Assembly (NCBI GenBank): GCA_963989385.1
Contig: OZ022512.1
Span: forward strand, 24,945,899 to 25,009,898
Length of the DNA: 64,000 nt
From: Ctena decussata
Taxonomy: Eukaryota; Mollusca; Bivalvia; Lucinida; Lucinidae
Direction: 5' to 3'
Position numbers and translations under genes: made by a program. Each line of letters opens with the position of its first letter. Positions within the stretch are counted from its first letter, which is position 1. The notes below the pieces were generated by a model that searched no databases, had not been told where the DNA came from, and worked only from the letters and a program-made list of their open reading frames with translations. Positions 36,001-48,900 of the stretch are shown one piece after another.

Positions 36001-39000
36001 ATTGGTGTTCTTGTTGCGATTGTTGTGTACGTTGTTTTGGACATAGCCATTGATCACCCTCAGAACTTAGTTTCTGTAGCAGGACTCATCATCTATGTTC
36101 TGGTATTCTACGTGACATCTGTTAATCCTGCTAAGGTGATTCTTCTGTATATCTCTTTCTCATTCTGCTATCTGACAATACACAGGATTTGGGTAACCGC
36201 ACTTTTGTATATATAATGAAAAATCAAAGTTTCACGGAGAATCAATTTCCCCTGCATTTTTCTTAAGCTGCGCTTGTGTTCTTGGTTTCTGAGCATTGCC
36301 TTCTCATTAGATTTTCAGATTGTCGTACTAAAATACATACGTAAAATACATATAAATGAGTTTCACGGTTGTTCCAAAATTGTCAGTTTTAAGACAAGGG
36401 GATCTTACATGAGTGGTCATTTCATATGAAATTTATGAAACGAGCATTCGGCGAGTTTCATAAATTTCATATGAAATGACCCGAGTGTCAGATCCTGTTT
36501 ATAATGTGACCCTTTAAAATGGGATTTTAACGCCTTCAAACTGAACATTGTTCCTATAAGAAAAGCTGACACGGACGTTGCCAATGACGTTACGTGTACG
36601 CGCCAAAGTGTTATTACACGTGTAGTCATACCATATTTAAGAATTGAAATTCGATTTTTCAGCGTTCATCGTGTGATGAAGCCAGTGGAAGGAGCTAAAA
36701 TTCCATGAAGCGCGAAGCGCTTCTTGTAGAGTTTTAGCGACGACCACTGGCTTCTTCACAGGATGAACGCTGAAAAATCAATGTTTTATTCATATATTTA
36801 CACTTTCTTTTTAGACCCTTCCTGTGCTGGTTTCATGGTAATTTGATGTAGAATGTGCTAAATATGCGTCGAAGAAAAGATAGTAACGACGTATTCGGCC
36901 ATAACATTAAACAGCCGTCACCATAACGTGGCGTCAATCGAACGTTACGTGGACAAGTCAAGACGTTTGTTAACCTTAGACGTCGCTTGACGACAACGTC
37001 ACATGAGCAACTGTCGTTCATAGGTGTATGAAGCCAGTTGCTGTAAAAGGTTTACCTATGGGGAGTCAGTGGCAACTATATGACAATAACGTCGTGTCAT
37101 AAAAATCGTATGACCACACGTGTAATAACACTTTGGCGCGTACACGTATCATCACTGACAATGTCCATGTCAACAATGCATTTTTTTGTTGAAATAATTT
37201 TCCGTTTGAAGGCATTAAAATCCCTCTATTTATGACATGACGTTATCCACTGAATAACAGAGACGTCATATGATAAATGTTGTTGTTACATGTAGTCACC
37301 AGAATTGTTCGACGATACAGTTTGTAATCAAATACATATGTAGTTAGCGCATGAATTATAAGATGTGATACACAATATGACCGGAAATTATTGAGAATTG
37401 CATTTTTCATACTATGTTTATCCTAGTTGTTTCAGTAAATCCTTTGCATATTGGAATATTAAGGAATGTAACAAATAATTTCTTGCTATCGTAATTCATT
37501 CTATTCGTATTTTTAGTGATTTATGTGTGTTTGTTAGACCTAGGGGTCTAAAATTGCAAAATAAGATGGATTTTCTCGAGCTTTTACTCGACAACACTGC
37601 TGAAAGCTAACACATTTTGGGTTTTGTTAAATATTATCAATCTCACGTTGATCAACGTTGTTATGTGCTATAAAATATTTGTCTTAATGTTGGTAACTAA
37701 GATTTTTAAGCAACTAAAATTGGGTTTGGCGCATTAATGGTGCACTGCAAAAATAAACGGTAGATTTTACGGTAAAATAACTGGCAACCAGCTGCCAGTC
37801 CTTTTACCGTTATTTTTACGGGCGCCCGTAAAAATTGCAGGAATCATCAAGCAGAGTGGGACAGAAAAGAGCAGATGTCGTTTTGGTTAGATAGCCCCTC
37901 AACAATACAAAGTTATTTTCGAGTGCGCCAAGTTAACATAAAACTTCCATTTCGTGATTTCCAACAATGTCTTACAGGCAAAAACCCGTAAAAATAACGG
38001 CGAAAGGACTGGCAGCCTGTTTCCAGTTATTCTACCGTAAAAATCTACAGTATATTTTACAGTGTAGAATCTCACAAATTTTGGGCTCTGCAATACTCAA
38101 GGCATGGTAGAATGAATTGCAACAACAAGAGTGATCTTATTTTCTGATATCATTTTGCATATAAATCATTAGAGCTTGCAACTGTATAGTTAAGCTTGTC
38201 TGTCATTATTACTTCTTATTTTATAATTTTGCTTAAATTTTGTGCTTGGTTGATTAAAGGGGAGATAATCCATGTCATATAGATAACTGATAAATATCAA
38301 AGCCATTACAGTGTAGTACTATGATGAATATACCAACAACATATCAAATCAGATTCATATGAAGCTAGAAAAATACTGGATGAAATGTGGTAAAAATTCT
38401 CAACAATTTCCGGTTATAATAAATGTACCACATTTTTTGCTGTACAGGTTAATTGGCACACTATTTTCTGGGGCATAGCATTACAATACATGTTTGCTCT
38501 GCTTATTTTGCGGACCTACTGGGGTTATGAAATATTTAAATGGCTGGGCGACAGAGTGACAGAAATATTGGACTACTCAATGGCCGGGGTACTTTTTGTT
38601 TTCGGAGACACGTATGCAGACCACTTCTTCGCAACAAAGGTAAATACAAGCTTATGACATTTTATTGCACCGTATAGTATGTTCGTTTTTATGCCCCAAC
38701 TTCGAAGAAGTTGAGGGGGGGCATATTGGTTTGGGCCTGACTGTCCATCCGTCCGTAACACTTCATTTTATCAAGAACCGTAACTGCTGGGGTCGTGATA
38801 TTTCATAGGTAGGTAGACTATTAGAAACCAGAGAACACATTTTTTCTTGTCCATCAGCCTTGAACTTGCAGAGCTATGTCCCTTTTTCAAAAATATAAAT
38901 GAAAGTTTGTTCCCAAAATCCTAGGAATACCATTTGAGCTACGCTGTTCATATTTTGCATACTACTAGGGGCTAAGATGTAGATAACCTGTTTGACTTTT

Positions 39001-42000
39001 GGGAAAATTCCGTGAAAAAAGTGATTGAATTATGCCCCTTTGTTGAACTTGGCATTTTTCCAACTTTCGAACCGTTTGACCTAGAACCCTAATTTTGGTA
39101 TACTATAAGTATTTGATGTGCTGATCATTCTGATGTTAATTTCATTATGATGCATTCATTATTGAAAGAGTTATTTCTCTTTTCTTATCTGTATAAAACA
39201 TAATTTTGGGTGGTCTATTTCTCAAGAACCATTACTGCTGGGGCTTTGATAGTTATAAAATGGAAAGACCATAAAAATAAACAGATCTGTATTTATTTTC
39301 TTTTCTGCCTGCCATGTACTTACAGGATTATGCCCCCTTTTTTAAAAAAAGAAAATACATGAAAGTTTGTTCCCAAAATATTGGGAATACCGTTTGAGCT
39401 AGGATGCTCATATTTGCCATAATACTAGGGGCTAAGATGTAGATCTCCTGATTAACTTTTGGGCAAATTCCGTGAATATAATGACTGATTATGCCCCTTC
39501 GTTGAATTTGACATTTTTCCAACTTTCGAACAGTTTGACCTAGATCCCTAATTTTTGGTATACTATCAGTATCTTATGTGCTTATTATTCTTATGTTGGT
39601 TGCGTTATGATGCATGCATTACTGAAAGACTTATTCCCCTTTTCTCATCTGTATAGAACATAATTATGGGTGGTCTATTTCTCAAGAACAATAATTGCTG
39701 GGGCATTGATATTTAAATATTGATAGACCATAAAAAATGAGCAGACCCATATTTTTTTCTTTTCTGTCTGCAATGTTCTTGCAGAATTATGTCCCTTTTT
39801 TGAAAAAAAATACATTGAAGTTTGTTCCCAAAATATTGGGAATACCGTTTGAGCTAGGATGCTCATATTTGCAATACTGCTAGGGGCTAAGGTGTAGATT
39901 ACCTGTTTATCTTTTGGGCAAATTCCGTGAAATATTGAATGAATAATGCCCCTTTGTTGAATTTGGAATTTTCCAAACTTTTAACCATTTAACCTAGAAC
40001 CCTAATTTTTGGTATACAATATTTCATGTGCTGATCATTCTGATGTTGGTTGCGTTATGATGCATTCATTATTGACAGATTTGTTTCCCTTTTCTCATCT
40101 GTATAAAACATCATTTTCGGTGGTCAATTTCTCAAGAATTTTTTTTTTTTTATTTTTTATTTTTTTTTGGGGGGGGGGGGGGGGGGGAGTAGATGGTAGG
40201 TAGGTAGAAGGCAGAACCAATTATCAATTCTTACAGGATAAATGAATCTCTATCTTGTTCAAATAATGCTCATGTTACTTTCTCCTTATTTATTAATGTT
40301 AACGTTTAATACCATAATTTTCCTTTTCTTAAAGACAAACGTTCTTTAGACTTAATGCTTTCATAATTTGAGACGGATAAAAAGGGTATGATAGACTACC
40401 ATATGCGTATCATCTTCAAGTTTACTTATTTTCGAAAATCTCCCCAATGTTGGAAAAATTAACTTCCAAACTGACAATGATATCTTGAAAGCCATATTAC
40501 ACTAAATAATAATAATGATAATAATAATAATAATGATAATAATGATAATAATAAAACGCGTAACTAAAGAGCTAGTTATGATAACTAAAGTTAAAATTAA
40601 AGCTGAGCTTCTGATCTTCAGGTTCATTAACGACATTTCAGTTTTGACAATTGTGTTCTATCTAACTAATTATCTATCTATCTAACTATCTATCTATCTA
40701 TTTCAATTGTGACAATTATTGTGATCTGTCTATCTATCAATCTATCTATCTATCTGAAATACAGTCAGGTCATAACCTAGGTCATTGGGTCAAATCTTAG
40801 AAAACCTTGAGTTCACTCTAGAAGGCACAGTTTTAATTCTATATTCATGAAACTTTGTCAGAATGTTACTCACAAAAAAATCATTCTGGGTCATGCAGGT
40901 CAAAAATTAGGTCACCAGGTCAGATCTTAAAAAACCTTTTGTTAACCGAAGAGGACCTAGTTTTGATCCAATCTTCATGAAACTTAGTCAGAATGTTTAT
41001 CTCTACGAAATCTAGACCATATATGAAACTGGGTTATGCGGTGTCAAATACTGAGTCTCTAGGTCAAGCCTTATAAAAATCTTATGAACTCCCTAGAGGG
41101 CACGATTTTGATTCAATCTTATTTATGTCAGAATGTTAATCTCTATGAAGTATAGGTCAATACACAGTTCCGAGAATAGCCGCTAAGCTCCGCCTGCTTA
41201 GTTACTGCTACTACGTCTCACAAGCTTACACAAAGATGGCGGAAAATCAAATGACAAATGCAAGTGTCTACTTAATGTTGGCGATCTATGGTGAAGAATC
41301 AGCCTCCTCATGGCCTACACATAGCAGTTTGGTGCATCATGCATTTCCGATGCGTTCTGCTCTTGCAAATCAGGGTAAATTTATTAAAAGTGGTGTTAGT
41401 TTGTTTTCTTTAAACAGTCTGGGGACTTATGGATTTCCGTCACGCATATTTGTGATGGTCAGCCATAATTCTTACATTTTTCAGTCCAACTCACTAAAAT
41501 GGCAAATTAACCTACTGGCAGTGTTCAGTCTGACCTGTCTACACTTAAAATTAATATTTGGTCCAGCCCTTAACTATTCTCAGTATTAACAGTTTTATTT
41601 TGGTTATGTCTGAAGAAATATGGTCAAAATTAGTCAAATATTGCTGTGCATTTGGCTTGTTTTATTTCCAAGAAAAACAGATATTTACTTTCAATTTTTT
41701 ATAAAGTGTTACGATCAAAATTGTCTACAATGCTTGCTTTTTTGTAACGGATGCTAACCGTACGAGTTACTCAAGGTTTTGCATCAGTTAGTTACGCGGC
41801 AGAAAAGTACTTGGGGTTTTTAGCCTTTGTTATGGTCAGCCATAACACCAGAAGAAACCAACGTTATGGCTTTCCATCATGTTTCATCCTTCGGACATGT
41901 AGTGACATCTTGTGGTAAAAATTTCAGTAATTATGTTATGGTAAGCCATCATGTCAGTTCATTTAAAATGCATGGTTAACCATCACAAATATGCGTTATG

Positions 42001-42949
42001 GAAATCCATAAGTCCCCAGACTGTTAAACAGGTATACATCCCTTCGTTAACCGAAAGGTAAAATCACGGACTTATGTCGGTATTGACCACGTGTATTTTT
42101 TGTTTGTGAGACTATGTCACATGCTAAGTTGTCGTTGCCAGGTATACGATATCATGTGATTTTGAGTGACTTTCTGGGTGTGGCTCGAAACTGTGTATTT
42201 GAAAACTGGGTCATTTCAGGTCTAAAACTGGGTCATTAGGTCAAAATTTGGAAAAATGTGTGAGTAGTATACCCGTCTCTTGGGCGCCAAATGCTGCGCA
42301 TGCGCGGATGCCATCTTGGATGACGTTGTTTCTATATTTAGTAACACTCGGCCATGTTGTTTAAATAAGTAGTATCTCATTTGCATATAATCAATTTTAG
42401 AGGAAAAAAACACCCATCATCAGCAATATTGGCCCAGTAGGTTAGGAGGTTTGCGCATGGTTCCCGGTCTACAGAGCTGACTTATCAGGTCCCTCCCCTA
42501 CCAGACGATTTTCAAAGTGATTCATTTAATTAAGGTTTGTTCCAACAATGTATAGAGCGGATTCGTATACTGGATCTAGGGCGTGATCTTGAGCTAAATA
42601 TTAAATAAAATCAAACGGGTACTTATGATGTTGAGTCCTCGACATTTTGCGACTGAATGACTCTAAATCCAATCTAATAGTTTTCAGAACGTGTATCTAT
42701 AAATAGATGTTGACGGAAGTTATCGAAAATAGCAACCATGTAATGTGAAACGACATCCTACGGCTTGCGCAAAAACAGAAAAGACTCAGATCAACCAGAA
42801 CTACACGTTAAGCCTCAATTAAAAGAGCCGTCTGATCAGGGTCTACTGACATACAGCGGTACATTTTAACACTAATAGAATCTTCAATTCTACGGTATGC
42901 GCAAAAGATATAATTGTAAAAAGCTGTTAACTTCATCCATCTAGCCATC

Positions 42950-42992
<43 letters not shown>

Positions 42993-45900
42993 GACACTCA
43001 ATCACACAAACAATCACAGTTAAATTGATTGACCAGTTTTAAAACATCTCTAAGCTCAAGACAGAGCCGATAGGTAAATTATGGCATTAGATAAAACGTG
43101 AGGTCATGTTCTTATAATAGAATAAAGGCGCCTTACTTTGATTGCACAGTTCAACGTCAAAAAATAAGGAACTGTACAGTGTAGCACTATTTCATGTGAC
43201 TTTGCTGTATTTCACACCAGGTATTAAATCTGACCGACAAATATCGCATGAGAAGAGGTCTTAAGCTGTGTGCGGAGAGCAATATTCAAATAACTTTCAT
43301 TTTTCACAACACACAAACACACATCATCATCATCATCATCAGGGGACTGAATATGTTTGGACTCATAGGTTGATTTGGGTCTTCGGCCTATACTCACAAC
43401 GGTCTGGACATCACTTACTTTGCACATGACCCATTGTATTCATACCTCCATGAATATCGGAAAAATAAAAATTATTTCGTTAATCAACTCATCACTATTT
43501 TGACAAAGTCTCTAAAATACCAATGTTTTCAGGGTATGATTCAATAGGTTTTGATGTATGTATGGTTTACTTTTTCAGGTCCTGTCTGTTGTAGTGTTCC
43601 TGTTCTCTCTTACAAACATCTTGTACTATCTTGGTGCGATGCAGGCTGTCATCAGGGTCATCGGCAGATTTCTCGCCTTCTGTCTGGGTACCACGCCAGC
43701 CGAGTCGATAAGTACCTCCGCTAACATCTTTGTTTCAATGGTAATTAGGCTAGTTTGTATTATTTTGACCACATGAAAATATATACTATAAAATAACGCT
43801 CTAAATTAAAGAGGCGGTTTGCCTATTAAACTGACCCTTTTAAGATCAATTCATCATGTAGGATTTCTTTTGATGAAATTTTGTTTTTAAATAACAATGC
43901 ACTAATTTCTGTGGAAGATGCCAGCTTTTTATTAAATGAATAGAAAATAGTTGATTTTGAAACTAGAAAATTGTGTCTGAAGACACAGGTGATGCCCCCT
44001 TGCTCTCCGATTACCCGTGCACACCTCTCCCTACCCTCCTCTGCCCCACCCCCACCCCCATCACAAACTCACAGAAGGATGTGCATGGTCTCAAACTGAT
44101 CAGTCAGAATTTGTAATATGTCTTGCAAACACTAAGCATGTTATCTATATTGTTGAACAAAGACTGAAAATCTATAAGTTCCAAAGCCTGCAATTTTGCT
44201 CAAAACTATTTTTTTTACTTAAAAAAATCTTCATGCACATCTTTATTATGTCTGTGATGCCCCCCTTGCTCCCCAATTACCCGTGCAGACCTCTCCCTGC
44301 CCTCCTCTGCCCCACCCCACCACCATCACAAACTCACAGAAGGGTGTGCATGGTCTCAAACTGATCAGTCAGAAACTGTAATATGTCTTGCAAACACTAA
44401 GCATGTTACCTATATCGTTGAACAAAGACTGAAAATCTATAAGTTCCAAAGCCTGCAATTTTGCTAAAAACTATTTTTTAACTTAAAAAATCTTCATGCA
44501 CATCTTAATTATGTCTGTAACATATGTAAAAAATTCATCATGAGCTGTGAGAGAAGTTGATTACACATTATCATATCAAACACTAAAACTTCTAAGTTCA
44601 AAAGCCCATACTTTTGTCAAAAATCAATTTTTGACCATAAAAAATCTTCATGCACAACTTCAATATGTCTGCAACATGTGTGCAAATATTCAAATTTACC
44701 TTTTAAGAACTGTAGGAGTTGATTACACAAACTTGCTACCCTATATCACTAACCAACACTGAAAATGTCTAAGTTTGGAAGCATGTAATTTCATTAAAAA
44801 TAATTTTTTGGCCATACAAAATCTTCATGCATATTTTCAATATGTCTGCCACATGTGTGCAAAGTTTCAAGTTGATCCATTATAAGCTGTAGGAGCAGTT
44901 GATTACACAAACTTGCTACCCTCCCTCAATCACTAACCAACACTGAAAAAGATCGAAAGCCCATAATTTTGTCAAAAAATCAATTTTTGACCATAAAAAT
45001 CTTCATGCACATCTTCAATATGTCTGCAACATGTGTGCAAATTTTCATATTGATCCATAATAAGTTGATAACACAAACTTGCTACCCTCTATCACTTAGC
45101 AACACTGAAAATGTCTAAGTTTGAAAGCCCATAATTTTGTCAAAAATAATCTTCTGGCCACTTTCTGCAACTTTTCATATTGATCCATCATAAGCTGTGG
45201 GAGGAGTTGATTACACAAACTTGCTACTAAAATGTGCGACGGACAGACGGACAGACAGACAGACGGACAGGGGTAAAACATAATGCCCCCTGACTATCGT
45301 CACGGGGGCATTAAAATGTCCCATGTGCCTCAGTAGCTTTCCACTTGGCATTTATATGCGCATATTATGCACATTAAATATAAGGGGAGCCTAAAACAAA
45401 AGTGGGTGTGGGATATTGGCGGGTATAGTCCAAAGAAGGAAAACACTTAAAAAAAGGTCGTCAGAAAACAAATAAAACATACAGAAAATGTTTGATACTG
45501 TTACAGTGTTCACTCTCATGTTCCAAAAGGTTCTTAGTAGTTTGGTATACCAAAATATCCTCTAGATAAAACCGACTTAGGTAATCCTATAGAAAAAAAA
45601 GTTGCCAAAACCGCCTGGATAGCACATGGATCTCTCTGTCGCTTGTCGCCATCCCTGGCGTCGACCTGTGACAGGATAGTGGTCGCCCTTTCAAGAATCG
45701 TTCGTATTAATTGGAGGGTATGGATTTGGCTGTGCCGGCTGACCTGATTTCCTGTTGATCATCCATGTTGTGGTTCAGTATTATGTGTATTATAGTTGTA
45801 CCCCCTTGCATAAGTCAAACCTTGGGCATTTCGAAGTGTTACTCGGCGCATAATTAAGTATCTCTTATCGTATTAATGAACTTTTACTGATATCCATGTT

Positions 45901-48900
45901 ATGACAAGCCATGTTAATTGGTGTCTGTCTGTTATTTTGGCTATCAAAAATCGAGGTACGCTTTTATGTATGGTACGTATCTTTGTTGAGGTTCTGGACT
46001 TACAGTGGCGGATACAGGCGGGTCGTGAATGTTGCCGGGCACCAGCAGAATTCGGGTTCTGCTGTTGCCGGCTCCATTTCACCGATGGACACGCTTGTCT
46101 CGCTCAACGCCGGTGAACTGGTGTTGGCGGGGTTGGTGGTGTCTATCCATGATGGTGCTTACTGCTTTGCCAGCGATCGCCATTGTGGGTCCAGGAACTT
46201 GATTAACTTGGGATTGTTTATATATATATATATATTTAGATAATGTGCGTGTATTGTTCGTACGTGGTTAGCATGTGTGCATTCTGTAGGGTTCGAGATG
46301 GGGAGGATGGGCTGATGTGGATTCTAAGATTGTCTTCTCCTTCAATCGAAGACTAATATTATGGACTTCATGTATGGAATTCTGAAGTTTTGTGATTGTT
46401 GTTGTTGTTTGCTTGTATAACTGTAATATATCATAGAGTGCTCCCCATATTCATAGCTCTGAGTGCCTTGCGAAGTTTAACTGAAGTATATTTTCAACAA
46501 TTACTTGTCATGTTATATCAAAGTTTAGTTTGTTTAATGATGTGTATGTGCTTATTTGTATACGTGTGTTTATGTAAATATATGTGTATGTTTAAATATA
46601 CGGCTATTATGTAATTATATATGTATGTTTATATCAATGACTGAGTATATATACTGTATTTGTATTGGTATTTGTAAGTCTATGCGTACATACGTGCACA
46701 CGCGTGTATCTTTCGTGCACACATGTGCACGTATGTACATAATGTGTATATTTATGTATTTATGTGCTTTTGTGAAACTTTTTACGATTTCCAATCTATC
46801 TTCCTTTCAACCTGCAGGTTTATAGCGTTGAATTGGCATTGAGTCGACGTTGATTCAACGCCAATGACGTTGCGTCGGCGTTGAATTAGCGTTGATTCAA
46901 CGTGTTGTGCCCAGTGGGCTGAAGTGTAAAATCTCTTGCAAATATAATAAAAACATAACCAAAAATCGAAAATAGATTACATGTATACATAGGTTTCCGG
47001 ACCCACAGTGTCGGATACGGGCAGCGTCGACGAGGGCCGCTAAACACTGACGTGTATTGTGCTCTTCCGCGTATCACGAATGAGCCCCAGGTAACATTAT
47101 GTTGTCATTCGTTTATCACGAATGAGGCAGTCGATTTCTTTATTAGAGATCAGTCGCATATAAATCTGACGTTGTTCACATGAGCGGAGTTTGCATCAGC
47201 GGAGCGGAAAGTTTGTCGTTGGTTGACGAAGTATGGCGGCACTTGCCGAATTGCCTGTGTTTGTCGTTGTGGGTCTAGAATCTTAATACTCCAAAAAGGG
47301 ACAAAATTTTGCGCAACACTTATCATGCTGGTATCTATATCTTTTCTTACCTTTCTTTTTTCTATACTCCACGGGGACTCAACTTTTTTTTCCTTGACGT
47401 TATGTATTCAACACGACAGTGAAATGGAAGTTTATAAACAGACACAAGTGTTTCTCTTCGCGTCCAAGACTCTTGTTCGTGCCCTCATTGATTGCATTAC
47501 GTAAATGATTGACATACAGACATACAGGGCGCGAATAGGGTTACATTGCTGTCGTCATTTCAAGGTTAAAGGTCTTACTTTTCTATCTTCCTTTGAACTG
47601 ATGATCATACTATCGCTATTACTCTTAAAGAGTGGTGATGTTGAGCGTAATCCTGGTCCTGATTTTTCCGATTCCTCTTCTTCTTCTTCGTCGTCGTCTT
47701 ATAATACTATACTACAGGAACACTTTTCTGTTGTGCATTATAATATACAGAGTTTGTGCAACAAAGTCGATATACTCGAATCTGAATTAAGACATTTTGA
47801 CGTGGTGTGCCTATCTGAGACATGGCTAGACCATAGAACAACTGATAATGACATTAATATGCATGGCTTTAATGTGCCTCATAGGAGGGACCGCCAAGGT
47901 GATAACCATGGCGGGATTTGTGTCTATGTTAAAGAAAATGTTTATGCCAAACGTAGAGTTGACCTTGAACTTCAAGACATAGAATGTCTGTGGATCGAAG
48001 TATCTTGTAATCGAAACAAACTTCTTATCGGCACGTTTTATAGGCCACCTAACTCTCCTCCTGCGACTTTGGAATCAATTCAGAATTCTATAGGCTTGGC
48101 TTATGATACTAATATTGATAACATTTTGATAACAGGTGATTTTAATCTTGATACTTTAAAGCCGGCATCTAGTAGGAAGATTGTAACCTTATGTCAGCAG
48201 TTTAATTTACATAACTTAATAAATGAAGCCACCCATTTCACTGAATCCTCCAGTTCTATTATAGATCTTATATTGACCTCTAATAAGCAGGGTGTTATGT
48301 TAAGTGGAGTTGGTGAGCCTTGTCTTGAACAAGCTGTGAGGTACCACTGTCCGGTATTTTGTGTGTTAGATTTTAAGAAGGTAATAACTAAAGTGTTTCA
48401 AAGACAGGTATGGCTTTACGACAGAGGTAATTATGATGCACTTCGACAGGAAATTTCTGACTTCGATTGGCAATCACTCAAAAATGAAGATATTGACACT
48501 TACACAAAAAATGTTACAGATTATATCATTAACACCTCCAAGAAGCACATTCCAAATAAAATTGTTAAGGTAAGAAAGTCTGACCCTCAATGGCTAAACA
48601 GTAAAATAAAGAGAATGATGCGGAAAAGAAAAAGATTATATGATAAGTATAAACGAACAAATAATGCCACTGACCATACCAATTACAAAACACTTAGAAA
48701 TAAAGTTACAAACGAAATAAGACAATCTAAAAAACTTATTAATGAAAAATTAGCCAATAAACTGCAGAATAGTGACCTGCGTCCTAAAGACTACTGGAAA
48801 ACGTTAAAACATTTCATTAACAATGAGCAATCTTTCTCTATACCACCTCTTATAGCTGACGGATTTGTTATTGAAGAAGATGTGGAAAAGGCAACTGCGT

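Larger units (their letters stand above)
40770..42262 (+). repeat. GGTCAAATCTTA-type modules, split by a TIR element
   Basis: About three modules of roughly 130 bp with 'CTTCATGAAACTT(T/A)GTCAG' and 'GGTCAAATCTTA' lie at 40770-41158. They resume at 42205-42262 (AAACTGGGTCATTAGGTCAA). The element at 41159-42200 sits inside them. The modules resemble the tandem parts of the HINE-like elements, but no hairpin end was seen. Confidence 0.5.
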
